Assembly: GCF_007559275.1 (NCBI RefSeq)
Contig: NZ_VMHK01000001.1
Location: 496,001-560,000, forward strand
Direction of reading: 5' to 3'
Length of the DNA: 64,000 nt
DNA from: Bifidobacterium apousia
GTDB taxonomy: Bacteria > Actinomycetota > Actinomycetes > Actinomycetales > Bifidobacteriaceae
Part shown: piece by piece, positions 54,739-63,443 of the stretch
Layout: every line of letters begins with the position of its first letter
How positions within the stretch are numbered: position 1 is the first letter of the stretch
The notes under the pieces: generated by a model
What the model saw: the letters and a program-made list of their open reading frames with translations, nothing else
Database searches by the model: none
What the model was told of the DNA's origin: nothing
Program-made: the position numbers and the translations under genes

Positions 54739-55752
54739 TCAGCGCTCCGGAGGGGCGGTTGTGCTGCGAACAGCCAGAAAGGATGGCTGAATTTGCATGT
54801 TCTTTTCAGGGTTCTCGCCTTCCAGCAAATTCAGCAGCGTCTGAGCGGCTGACTTTCCCATCTCGTAGGGATCCTGATGAATAGTGGTGAGCCCGATTTC
54901 ACGGGCATATGTCGAATCGTCGAAACCTGCAACCGATACGTCTCGGGGAATTGTGTATCCCGAGCGCTGCATGCAGAAAAGCAGAGGAAGGGCATATTCG
55001 TCATTCATGCAGATGACAGCTGTCGGGTACTGGTCCAACCTGGCCAACTGGGATAAGGCGAAGTCTGCTCGAGTATCGTCTTTGGGTGCATATACGACTG
55101 TCGGACTGACCTGATCCCCTAGTTGGGAGCAGATCGAACGGAATGCTTGCAGACGCGCCCGACCATTCCATTTGAAATGTTCAGTCTCTGGGTCCAAGCA
55201 GACGTAGGCGATTTTACGATGCCCGAGGTTGACCAGATGATTGATGATCAATCCCATGCAGCTGGTCTCGTCTATGCCTACGGTTGCCGAAAATTCCGGA
55301 ATCGGTTCGGTGTTGATCCCGATAAGCGGGATGCCTGTCGTGGCTAATTTGTCGGCCTCAGTGTAGGGTATTTGAAAGGAGACCACAAGCACAGCATCAG
55401 CATTGCGTTTGATAGACATGTCCGAAAAGAAGGCATGGCGTTCCTGCTCATCTGAAACAGCGTATAGAGCGATGTCATACCCTGCGTCATGGAGGACGGA
55501 ATTGAGGCCAGCCAGAACGTGCGAGTCATACCAGGAGTCCAATTCTCCGCCAGTCAGGAAGGCGATTCGTGCCGACTTGCCCGATTTCAATGCTGAAGCA
55601 GATCGTGAAATGGTGTAGTCCAAGTCCTGTGCGACTTTGAGGACTTTTTCCCTGGTTTGCGGGAGAACCTTGTCGGGGAGGGTAAAAGTACGGGATACCG
55701 TGGCTATTGAAACCCCGGCACGATCTGCTACGTCTTGAATGGATGCGCCCAC
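54739..55752 (-). CDS. LacI-family transcriptional regulator of the six-hairpin glycosidase locus
   Basis: The 337-aa repressor begins with GTG 55752, AGGAGG being 5 nt upstream. Its HTH is SIQDVADRAGVSIATVSRTF, the hinge SASALKSGKSARIAFL, and the effector domain has NADAVLVVSFQIPYTEADKL and VAGFDDSTYAREIGLTT. It resembles the regulator at 31578-32660 over its whole length, including the conserved NADAV and FDDSTYA segments. Operator-like sites at 54622, 55816 and 55957 lie in promoters of the glycosidase gene, of lacI itself and of the binding-protein gene. Confidence 0.93.
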   Translation of the reverse strand: MGASIQDVADRAGVSIATVSRTFTLPDKVLPQTREKVLKVAQDLDYTISRSASALKSGKSARIAFLTGGELDSWYDSHVLAGLNSVLHDAGYDIALYAVSDEQERHAFFSDMSIKRNADAVLVVSFQIPYTEADKLATTGIPLIGINTEPIPEFSATVGIDETSCMGLIINHLVNLGHRKIAYVCLDPETEHFKWNGRARLQAFRSICSQLGDQVSPTVVYAPKDDTRADFALSQLARLDQYPTAVICMNDEYALPLLFCMQRSGYTIPRDVSVAGFDDSTYAREIGLTTIHQDPYEMGKSAAQTLLNLLEGENPEKNMQIQPSFLAVRSTTAPPER

Positions 55753-55815
55753 AATGCCCTCCTGTTTTTCCCTAGGGCTTTTGCCTGCAAAATCTTATCA
55801 CGGCTGCTCAAATCA

Positions 55816-55850
55816 TGGATACGTATACATCTCATACTTATTCTTTGCAA
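55816..55850 (-). promoter_or_regulatory. lacI promoter with operator (autoregulation)
   Basis: On the minus strand TTGCAA (55850-55845) and TATACG (55827-55822) are 17 nt apart. The site TGGATACGTATACATCT (55816-55832) overlaps the -10. It matches the 54622 and 55957 sites at most positions. Confidence 0.7.
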
Positions 55851-55936
55851 GAGAGATGTGTTTTTAAACGGGGTTCACAAGTCTGGATTAGCCCTGACAT
55901 ACCGAAAATTGCTGAATAGCTGGGCTACCAAAGAAC

Positions 55937-55973
55937 TTGCAGAGCGATAACCGGCGTGCTAACGTTTACATCA
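55937..55973 (+). promoter_or_regulatory. Promoter and LacI operator of the binding-protein operon
   Basis: TTGCAG (55937-55942) and TAACGT (55960-55965) are 17 nt apart. The site TGCTAACGTTTACATCA (55957-55973) overlaps the -10, so repression of the operon is expected. The rest of the 55753-56087 gap holds the lacI promoter and a short leader before the binding-protein gene; I see no gene in it. Confidence 0.7.
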
Positions 55974-56087
55974 GCTGGTCGGAATGCCAATGATGGTTTC
56001 TGTATGTTCCATTTCGACTGGTCTAACCACAGGTCGAGCCGTCTTATGGCAGCGCGGCGGTTCGAACGGGGCAGAGGAGAAACGTCA

Positions 56088-57362
56088 ATGAAGATGACGA
56101 AGAACACATTGGTGCGCGTGCTCGCGGCAGCTCTTACTGCCGTGGCTCTGGCACCTCTGTCGGCATGCGGTGGATCCGGAGGCGCCAATGTGACGACGCT
56201 CAGCTTCTTCCAAACCAAACCAGAAGCAGTAGAAGACTACACCAGGATTATCGCGGACTTTGAGCGACTGCATCCGAACATCAAAGTGGTGCAGAACCAG
56301 GTCTCTTCAGCCGACACAGCCCTGAGGGCTCTTCTAGTCAAGGATCGCACGCCTGATGTTATAGCGCTGAATCCTAATGGAAGCATGGGCAAGATGGCCA
56401 AGGCCGGGGTATTTTATGATTTCAGCAACACGTCGATAAGCCATAGGATCCGCCCGGTCATGCAATCCGTGATCAATGGACTGGGTCGAGATGGCCAACA
56501 GATCAATATCGTGCCTTATGCCGGCAACGTATGCGGTATCACGTATAACATCGATCTGTTCAAGCAGCATGGCATCAAGGTGCCTAAGACCTGGAAGGAT
56601 CTTGAGCAGGCAGCTGCCGCTCTGGAAGCCGACGGCGTTGCTCCATTTATCGGAACACTGGGCGACCCCAATCGCGTTTCAACGCCTTTCGACGGTCTGG
56701 CTCCCTACTATGACAACGACGGGTTCTGGGACAAAATGCGTACCGAGGGCAAAAAGGTAGGGCCGGATTCGCCCGTTTCCTTCCAGAAAAACTTCAAACC
56801 TCTGATGGAACGGCTCTATTGGATTTACCAGCATTCGACCAAAGACGTGAGAACCATGACTTACGAGGACGGAACTTCAGCCTTCGCTCGTGGTGAGGGA
56901 GCCATGCTCCTGGCAGGGAACTGGTCAATGGCGCCGGTCCTGCAGATCAATCCGAAGATGCATATAGGCTTCTTCCCTTATCCCACGGACAAGGCCGACA
57001 AGGCCATTCTCGTATCAGGCGGAGATGTGGCGATCACCATGGGTGCGCATCCCAAGCATGAGAAGGAATCCATGGCCTTTATCAACTATCTGTACTCGGA
57101 CGAAGTTCAGCGTCGTTTCGTCAAGTCACAACAGCTTATTCCCTCACTCTCGTCGATCCCCGTGGACGAGAATCCGGCCATGAAGCCGGCCAAATACTGG
57201 ATAGATTCTGGCAGGATCCAGGGATATGCGGATCACCAGATACCCTCCAGTATCAGCTACAACCCGATATTGAACAAAGCCATGCTGGACGGCGACCTGG
57301 ATTCGGCCCTCACCACACTCGACAAAGAGTGGGGCAAGGTCGCGGCCAGGACCATCGAGTGA
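56088..57362 (+). CDS. Extracellular sugar-binding lipoprotein
   Basis: A family 1 solute-binding protein (424 aa) started at ATG 56088, with GAGGAG at 56074-56079; the frame opens earlier without support. The signal peptide MKMTKNTLVRVLAAALTAVA leads to lipobox Cys27 (LAPLSAC). TLSFFQTKPEAVEDYTRI and HPNIKVVQNQVSS open the mature protein, and GDVAITMGAHPKHEKE lies in the second lobe. It heads the operon with the two permeases downstream. It is paralogous to the protein at 32873-34135. Confidence 0.93.
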   Translation: MKMTKNTLVRVLAAALTAVALAPLSACGGSGGANVTTLSFFQTKPEAVEDYTRIIADFERLHPNIKVVQNQVSSADTALRALLVKDRTPDVIALNPNGSMGKMAKAGVFYDFSNTSISHRIRPVMQSVINGLGRDGQQINIVPYAGNVCGITYNIDLFKQHGIKVPKTWKDLEQAAAALEADGVAPFIGTLGDPNRVSTPFDGLAPYYDNDGFWDKMRTEGKKVGPDSPVSFQKNFKPLMERLYWIYQHSTKDVRTMTYEDGTSAFARGEGAMLLAGNWSMAPVLQINPKMHIGFFPYPTDKADKAILVSGGDVAITMGAHPKHEKESMAFINYLYSDEVQRRFVKSQQLIPSLSSIPVDENPAMKPAKYWIDSGRIQGYADHQIPSSISYNPILNKAMLDGDLDSALTTLDKEWGKVAARTIE

Positions 57363-57376
57363 TCGGAGGCAAACGC

Positions 57377-58273
57377 ATGACTATGACACAGACGACAGTG
57401 GCCACAGACACTCACCGGCATCGTCGATTTGCTGAGGCTACTTATTACTGGATGGTATGGCCTTTTATCATCCTTTTCGCCATCTTCCACACCATCCCCA
57501 TGCTGGCCGGCATCTTCTTCAGCTTCACCAACTATGCCGGTTACGGAAAATGGCACATGGTAGGCCTGTCGAACTACGTCAATCTCTTTGGGGATGACAG
57601 GGTTCTCCACTCGTATTTGTTCACCATTTTCTTTTCACTGGTGGCTACGATCCTGACCAATGTCATTTCCTTGGCGATTGCCCTGGCCCTGAATGCCAGG
57701 ATCAAGGCTAGAAATCTGTTCAGGGGCATCTTTTTCATTCCCTACGTGCTGTCCATGCTGATCATCGGATATGTCTTCCAATTCTTCTTTTCCAAGTCAG
57801 TGCCGAAGATCTTCTCAGCAGTTCCTCTGCTCAGGGATAACATCCTGACCAATGAGCACTGGGCCTGGGTGCCTATCGTTATCGTGACGGTATGGCAGGC
57901 TTGCGCTTTTGCGATCATCATCTACCTGGCAGGTCTGCAGACCATTCCTGCCGATATCTATGAGGCGGCTTCGCTCGATGGGGCCACAGGATTTAAGGCG
58001 TTCAAGTCCATTACATTGCCTCTGATCATGGGCTACGTGACCATAAATGTGGTGCTCAATATCAAGAACTTCATGCAGGCATTCGATCAGATAGTCGCCT
58101 TGACCGATGGAGGACCAGGGATGGCTACTGAATCGGTGACTCTGCAGATTTATCAAGGTGGATTCACAGGCGGCGAATTCGCCTACCAGTCTGCTGATGC
58201 AGCCATTCTCTTCCTGATCATCACGGCTCTTTCAGTTATACAGCTTCGTTACCTTAATCCGAAGGAGGATTAA
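57377..58273 (+). CDS. Sugar ABC transporter permease (MalF-like)
   Basis: Started at ATG 57377, 8 nt after GGAGG (57364-57369); 298 aa. Six TM helices are predicted, with the EAA loop EAASLDGATGFKAFKSITLP and the block LTDGGPGMATESVTLQIYQG. It lies 14 nt downstream of the binding-protein gene. The locus encodes no ATPase. Confidence 0.92.
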   Translation: MTMTQTTVATDTHRHRRFAEATYYWMVWPFIILFAIFHTIPMLAGIFFSFTNYAGYGKWHMVGLSNYVNLFGDDRVLHSYLFTIFFSLVATILTNVISLAIALALNARIKARNLFRGIFFIPYVLSMLIIGYVFQFFFSKSVPKIFSAVPLLRDNILTNEHWAWVPIVIVTVWQACAFAIIIYLAGLQTIPADIYEAASLDGATGFKAFKSITLPLIMGYVTINVVLNIKNFMQAFDQIVALTDGGPGMATESVTLQIYQGGFTGGEFAYQSADAAILFLIITALSVIQLRYLNPKED

Positions 58274-58278
58274 GCGCC

Positions 58279-59181
58279 ATGACCTCAAGTCAAGTTATGA
58301 ATGCCATTCCGGCAAAGTCTTCAGGCATGAATCCACATACACAACACGGTCATGGACGGCGTCTCCATAGGGTCAATTGGTGGTTGACAGCCCTGGTGGC
58401 AGTATGCTCATTGACTGTTCTTGTACCGCTGTATTTTGCAGTGGCGGTCGCGCTGAAGAGTCCTGAACAGCTGGCTAAGGGGACAGGCTTTGAATGGCCC
58501 AATCCAGTGCATTGGGGCAATTTTGCAGAGGCCTGGGCACGGACCAATTTCCCCAGAGCGCTTATGAACACGGCCATGATCACGGTGTGTTCAGTTGTGC
58601 TGACGCTGCTGACCAGTTCGGTCTTGGCCTATGCACTAGCCCGGAATATGCACAGGCCCTTCTTTAAGATCGCTTACTACTACTTCTTGGCAGCCATGTT
58701 CATCCCGTTCCCTATTGTGATGCTCCCGGTCGTCAAGGAAACGGGATTGCTTGGTCTTGATAACCAGGCAGGTCTGATTGTGCTGTATACGCTATACGGG
58801 TTCTCGATGAACATCTTTCTGTATACGACTTACCTGCATTCCATTCCCATGGAATTGGAAGAGGCTGCACGGGTTGATGGGGCATCGACCTGGAGGGTGT
58901 TCTGGCAGATTATTTTTCCGCTTCTCATGCCGATGAATGCAACCGTGGGAATTCTGACCTGCGTATGGGCATGGAACGACTTCATCATGCCGCTGGTGGT
59001 ACTTACGGATCCTGGTGCTAGGACCCTGCCATTAGCTCAGTATGTATTTCAGGGGCAATACAACACCAATTACACGGTGGCCTTCGCTTCCTACCTGATG
59101 GCTATGGCTCCCTTGCTGATCGTTTATATATTCTCTCAGCGGTGGGTCATCTCCGGAGTGGTGCGCGGCTCTGTAAAATAA
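58279..59181 (+). CDS. Sugar ABC transporter permease (MalG-like)
   Basis: The 300-aa partner permease starts at ATG 58279, with AAGGAGG upstream, 5 nt after the stop of the previous gene. The EAA loop EEAARVDGASTWRVFWQIIF and VWAWNDFIMPLVV are typical. The C-terminal SGVVRGSVK resembles the end of the chimeric ORF at 240-1163. A bidirectional terminator follows. Confidence 0.92.
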   Translation: MTSSQVMNAIPAKSSGMNPHTQHGHGRRLHRVNWWLTALVAVCSLTVLVPLYFAVAVALKSPEQLAKGTGFEWPNPVHWGNFAEAWARTNFPRALMNTAMITVCSVVLTLLTSSVLAYALARNMHRPFFKIAYYYFLAAMFIPFPIVMLPVVKETGLLGLDNQAGLIVLYTLYGFSMNIFLYTTYLHSIPMELEEAARVDGASTWRVFWQIIFPLLMPMNATVGILTCVWAWNDFIMPLVVLTDPGARTLPLAQYVFQGQYNTNYTVAFASYLMAMAPLLIVYIFSQRWVISGVVRGSVK

Positions 59182-59214
59182 ACAAGTTTGGGTCCGACAC
59201 CACTCGAACATACA

Positions 59215-59265
59215 AAAGGAACGGCCCGCCACCCGATGAACTGACAGGCAGTAGGTCGTTCCTTT
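59215..59265. terminator. Bidirectional terminator between sugar operon and phoU
   Basis: AAAGGAACGGCC (59215-59226) pairs with GGTCGTTCCTTT (59254-59265), a 12-bp stem with one G-T pair. Read on the minus strand, the stem is followed by TTTTGTATG, serving phoU. Confidence 0.8.
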
Positions 59266-59274
59266 GTTGTTCAT

Positions 59275-59952
59275 TCAGTCCAGATCGAGGTCGAGATCCT
59301 TGGGATCCTTAGAGGGGTCGAAGCCCGACACGATGTAGACCACACGCCGGGCCGCCGAGACGCCGTGGTCTCCCAGACGTTCCATGAACCGTGCCACCAG
59401 GACCAGGTCGATCAGCTGCTGCCTGCTCCCCTTCCAGTCGTCTGAGAGGGCATAGCTGAAAGTTTTCTGATGGAGCTTGTCCATCTGGTCATCGCTGACG
59501 ATGATCTGCTCGGCTATAGTCGTGTCCCTGTCGGAGAGCATGTCAACCAGACGGTCAGCCATGACGTCAAGAAAGTCCTGCATCTGCTTGAACAGGGGAA
59601 TGACCTCGTCGGGCAGGGTCGGTTCGGGGTAGGAGCGCCTTGCAGTCTCGGCGATGTGCCTGGCCAGGTCTCCCATGCGCTCAAAGGTGGCTGACAGGCT
59701 CAGCGTGGAGACCACTACCCGCAGATCAGTGGCCACAGGGCTCTGCTTAGCCAGGAGCCTGATGCATTGATCGATGATGCTGGCCTGCAGGTTGTCTATA
59801 TCGGCATCCCCGTCGATGACCTCCTGGGCCGTATCCACGTCGCAGTCCATCAGGGATCGCCCGGCTTTTTTGATGGCATCGCGAACCTTGGCAACCATCC
59901 GATCCAGATCGTCGGCCACCAGCCCCAGTTCCTCGTTGAAAATCACGCGCAT
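59275..59952 (-). CDS. phoU: Phosphate transport system regulator PhoU
   Basis: PhoU (225 aa) is a helical regulator that links phosphate uptake to two-component signalling. I start it at ATG 59952 (MRVIFNEELGLVADDLDRMV); the frame is open 55 codons upstream but without family similarity. Two three-helix bundles carry the metal-binding pattern FERMGDLARHIAE and MERLGDHGVSAAR. Acidic residues end the protein (DPKDLDLDLD). It lies opposite the SenX3-like gene, a neighbourhood known from actinobacteria. Confidence 0.94.
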   Translation of the reverse strand: MRVIFNEELGLVADDLDRMVAKVRDAIKKAGRSLMDCDVDTAQEVIDGDADIDNLQASIIDQCIRLLAKQSPVATDLRVVVSTLSLSATFERMGDLARHIAETARRSYPEPTLPDEVIPLFKQMQDFLDVMADRLVDMLSDRDTTIAEQIIVSDDQMDKLHQKTFSYALSDDWKGSRQQLIDLVLVARFMERLGDHGVSAARRVVYIVSGFDPSKDPKDLDLDLD

Positions 59953-60152
59953 TGTTCTTCCCTTTCGGCCTCGGTCAACGATACGGCTCCAGTCTATGTG
60001 ACCAGGATGGCAAGAAAAAGCCAGTCCTGAAGAATGTCGGGCCATGGGAGCGGCAATCGAAGTCGGATATGCGAGAATAAAGCCGGAACTGCCGATGAGA
60101 CTTGGTTGATGTCGCACGTCCGGGGTCGGCGCCGGACTGGAGGGAAGTCCTT

Positions 60153-61403
60153 ATGGGACGGTTCATGGACCGCCTATGCAGTCTTGTGGGCAACCGGAGT
60201 ACGGATGGTGAACAGGCCGATGGTGGGGCATTGGAGGGCTCGACCCAGGCTCTGCTGGCGCTCATTCCTGCCGCCACGGTTGTGGTCGATGGCGATGACG
60301 AGGTTGTTCGCTCAAGTCCGGATGCATACAGGCTGGGAATCGTCAGCAACGATGAGATTGCTGATCCGAAGATCATCGAGGCCATTGCGCAGGTACGCCG
60401 TTCGGGCGGTCGACGCACCTTCAATCTGACCACGCGAACGCCTACGGAATTCGCTCTGGATGCCGCAGCCGAGAGCCGGGAATCCGATGATTGGGATGTT
60501 GACGAGATTGAGGATCCTGGGGATGCGACCCATGTTCAGGCCCAGGCGGTATCCAGAAGGAACTGGCTCAAGGTCACCCTGGGACGTATCGACAAGTCCC
60601 TGGTCGTGGTGCTCATCGATGACGTGAGCGATTCGGTCAGGTTCGTTCGGACCAGGGATGCCTTCATGACCAATGTATCCGAGCAGATGCTCAAGCCGGT
60701 TCAGGCCCTTGAGGAGCTTGCGGCGCAACTGAAAACCACCTCGCATTTGGAGGAGGATGACCCGGATCTGCTACGCAGCCACCTGCGCAGCGTCTCCAAG
60801 GATGCCTCCTCGGTCCAGCGGTACAGTGCCTATCTGGGGCATGTGCTCAAGGATCTTCTTCTGCTGATCCGTGCTCAGGAGCGGATCAAACCCAGCAGAG
60901 AGAACGTGCTTGACGTGGCTGAGCAGATAAGGACAGTGGTGCAGGATGAGCAGGATGGAGCTGATCAGGCCCATGTGACACTACGGTGGCGATGCGACCA
61001 ACCACTGACGATTCATGGCGACGGGCAGCAGATCAGAGTGGCTTTGGCCAAGCTGGTGGAGAATGCTATATCCTATTCACCTTCGGGCTCGACTGTCTCC
61101 TTGGTGGCGCAGGCCTCCAAGGACGGGCACTACGGGATCATCAGGGTGGTCGACCACGGCCAAGGCATATCCAAGGCGGACCAAGGCAGGATTTTCGAAC
61201 GCTTCTACCGTGCGGACAATCAGAATGAGCAGACTGCAGTGGGCATCGGCCTGGGGCTGGCCATCGTCAAGCATGTGGCCCTGACCCACCATGGGTCGGT
61301 CACAGTCTGGAGCGCGCCGGGAGAGGGGAGCACATTTACGCTGATGCTTCCTCTGGCTCAGGGTCCGGTTGCTGGGCCAGACGGCGATAATCCCAGCGAT
61401 TAA
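60153..61403 (+). CDS. SenX3-like histidine-kinase-fold protein lacking the phospho-acceptor His
   Basis: Started at ATG 60153, with GGAGGGAAG upstream; 416 aa. No TM helix is visible, unlike mycobacterial SenX3. Residues 30-160 form a PAS-like part (LLALIPAATVVVDGDDEVVR), followed by DAFMTNVSEQMLKPVQAL, where active kinases have V-S-H-E-L-x-x-P; Glu177 stands where His should be. The ATP-binding domain looks intact: LVENAISYSPSGS, VVDHGQGISKADQ and VGIGLGLAIVKHVA. No response-regulator gene adjoins it. It may be a pseudokinase, or signal through another protein. Confidence 0.82.
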   Translation: MGRFMDRLCSLVGNRSTDGEQADGGALEGSTQALLALIPAATVVVDGDDEVVRSSPDAYRLGIVSNDEIADPKIIEAIAQVRRSGGRRTFNLTTRTPTEFALDAAAESRESDDWDVDEIEDPGDATHVQAQAVSRRNWLKVTLGRIDKSLVVVLIDDVSDSVRFVRTRDAFMTNVSEQMLKPVQALEELAAQLKTTSHLEEDDPDLLRSHLRSVSKDASSVQRYSAYLGHVLKDLLLLIRAQERIKPSRENVLDVAEQIRTVVQDEQDGADQAHVTLRWRCDQPLTIHGDGQQIRVALAKLVENAISYSPSGSTVSLVAQASKDGHYGIIRVVDHGQGISKADQGRIFERFYRADNQNEQTAVGIGLGLAIVKHVALTHHGSVTVWSAPGEGSTFTLMLPLAQGPVAGPDGDNPSD

Positions 61404-61632
61404 AGTGCTCCCAGATCATCAGCAGGATGCCCACGCCAACCCCGGAAAGGCAGACGATAAGGGGCTTGATGACCGTCATTCCGGTCAGCGCTAGGATGCC
61501 CACTACGGCCAGCGCTAGAATCCAGGCTCCTGTGCCGAACAAAAAGATGCGTCGCAGATCCACCTGCACGGGCCGCGGCGATGGCCTGCGGGCGTCCGGA
61601 TCGAAAATGGGAGCCAGCTTCATACCCCCCAC
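61336..61632 (-). CDS. Small membrane protein, DUF2530-like
   Basis: This 98-aa protein has two TM segments (about 28-50, IFLFGTGAWILALAVVGILA, and 53-73) and a charged C-terminus (WDYRRLAQQPDPEPEEASA). The first ATG, 61632, is followed by an in-frame ATG at 61623 (MKLAPIF), and either may be used. Family assignment is by resemblance only. Its 3' end overlaps the kinase-like gene by 68 nt, tail to tail. Confidence 0.75.
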   Translation of the reverse strand: MGGMKLAPIFDPDARRPSPRPVQVDLRRIFLFGTGAWILALAVVGILALTGMTVIKPLIVCLSGVGVGILLMIWEHFNRWDYRRLAQQPDPEPEEASA

Positions 61633-61764
61633 TGTACCGTTCGCAATGACATGCGGCGACCCCTATCGCCTTGCCCAGGCCTCGGCCCATGTCCTATCAT
61701 GACGGGGATTGGTGGGTTCGTATGCACCGGCCCATGGAGGGATTTCCCGTGGAAAGGGGAGTGC

Positions 61765-63150
61765 GTGTATCCGATCCAAGCTGTGGAGAAGCACTACGCC
61801 TGGGGCTCGCATGACCGACTGCAGCGCATGTTCCATTTGCATGAGTCAGTCGAAGGCCAGGAGGATACCCTGGCGGAGATGTGGTTCAGCGGGCATACCG
61901 AATCCCCCTCGCCCCTGACCCTGCCCGACGGGTCACTCATGCCGTTGACCGAGGCCATTCGCCGCAATCCCATGGCCATGCTGGGAGAGCGCGACTCTCG
62001 CCTCTTCGGTCCTACCCTGCCCTACCTGTTCAAGATCATCTCGGCCCGCATTCCTCTCTCCCTGCAGGTGCATCCCCTGGATTTCGAGGCTCGTGCCGGT
62101 TTCAACCGTGAGAATGCCCAGGGGGTGCCTGACGAGGATCCGAGGCGCTCCTTTCACGACAGTCTGGCCAAGAACGAAATGGTGGTGGCCTTGGAGCCCT
62201 TCCAGGCCTGTGTAGGCTTCGCGACCATTTCCACTCAGCTGACCCTTTTGCGTGCTGTGGATCATCCTCTGGCCGAGCTGATGACCCAGGCGCTGACCGC
62301 CCGCACCTTCCACTTGGGCGTTCCGCCGGCCCGTTTCGCTTCGGCTGATGCCATGATGCCGGTCTCCTCTTTAATCTGGCCGGATTCTCGCCGACGTATT
62401 TTCCGGGCCTTCCACGCCGCCGTGACTGCCGAGCCAGAGGCGGCCCGAGGCATGGAAGAAGCCTTGGAGGCTGCAGCTGGGCGGCTACATTCGAAACGAG
62501 CGGGTGCCGTACTGAATCATGCCCTGTGTGCCGCGCGGGCTTTCCCGGAGGATCCGGCAGTGCTCTGTCTGCTCATGCTCAACCCTGTGGATCTGGAGGA
62601 GGGCGATTCGGTCTATATTCCCGCCGGGACTCCTCACGCATACATCCACGGCACTGCTGCAGAGATCATGACCAACTCCGACAACGTGCTCAGGGCAGGC
62701 ATGACCCCCAAGCATCGGGACATTCCCAACCTCCTGCATAGTTTGGACTGCCAGCCCTCGGCCCCTATTGACCCATCCAGCTCCATGATCGCCACCCTGA
62801 TCATGCATAATATGGTGACCTACCGGCCCAAGATCAACGAGTACATGCTGGTCTACGGGCATGTGGAGGAGGGTGGCGCCACCTGGCCCCTGCTCAACAG
62901 ACTTCAGCAGCGTTACGGGGATCTGATAGAGCGCCTAGGGCCTCGTCACCTGATGATTCCGCGCCGCGGGCCGCGCATCATCGTCTGTACTGACGGGCGA
63001 ATCCGTTGCGCAACCACCGACCAGTCCTGTGTACTGGATCAAGGACAGGCTCTCTTCATCCGCTCCCAAGACGGCCGTGTCGACATCACCATGCCTGAAG
63101 ATTCCGACGAAGCTGGCGGGTCCTTCCTCCTGGCTTCGACTCCGGTTTGA
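61765..63150 (+). CDS. manA: Mannose-6-phosphate isomerase, class I
   Basis: ManA interconverts mannose-6-phosphate and fructose-6-phosphate using zinc. Started at GTG 61765, after AAAGGGGAG; 461 aa. YPIQAVEKHYAWGSHDRLQ opens the protein, SLQVHPLDFEARAGFN has the zinc-binding His, VYIPAGTPHAYIHGTAAEIM gives further metal ligands and NSDNVLRAGMTPKHRD is the substrate-binding block. The frame opens 38 codons upstream without similarity. Confidence 0.94.
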   Translation: MYPIQAVEKHYAWGSHDRLQRMFHLHESVEGQEDTLAEMWFSGHTESPSPLTLPDGSLMPLTEAIRRNPMAMLGERDSRLFGPTLPYLFKIISARIPLSLQVHPLDFEARAGFNRENAQGVPDEDPRRSFHDSLAKNEMVVALEPFQACVGFATISTQLTLLRAVDHPLAELMTQALTARTFHLGVPPARFASADAMMPVSSLIWPDSRRRIFRAFHAAVTAEPEAARGMEEALEAAAGRLHSKRAGAVLNHALCAARAFPEDPAVLCLLMLNPVDLEEGDSVYIPAGTPHAYIHGTAAEIMTNSDNVLRAGMTPKHRDIPNLLHSLDCQPSAPIDPSSSMIATLIMHNMVTYRPKINEYMLVYGHVEEGGATWPLLNRLQQRYGDLIERLGPRHLMIPRRGPRIIVCTDGRIRCATTDQSCVLDQGQALFIRSQDGRVDITMPEDSDEAGGSFLLASTPV

Positions 63151-63236
63151 CCTCGTATGAGCCTGGTTCGCTCAGGGTGGACCAGGCGGGGTTTAAAACC
63201 GGGGGACACGCCGTGGCGGATTGCACGCATGCCGGT

Positions 63237-63266
63237 TTGCTCATGTCCGCCTTATGTCCGTATAAT
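63237..63266 (+). promoter_or_regulatory. Likely promoter of the gene at 63444
   Basis: TTGCTC (63237-63242) and TATAAT (63261-63266) are 18 nt apart. It gives a leader of about 170 nt before ATG 63444. Nothing else was recognised in 63151-63443. Confidence 0.65.
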
Positions 63267-63443
63267 CCTAACGTATTCCGTGGTTGTCGAAGATGAGCGG
63301 CCACCGAAGCCATGCTTGAGTACACCAGTGTGGACAATTCAGGTCATTTGGCCTGAGTTCTCGCTTGCGTTATGGTGTTCCCTTGTGATGGTCCGTGATA
63401 CGGCACGAAAGTCGCGTCGGAACATAAACGGGAGTGATTCTAC

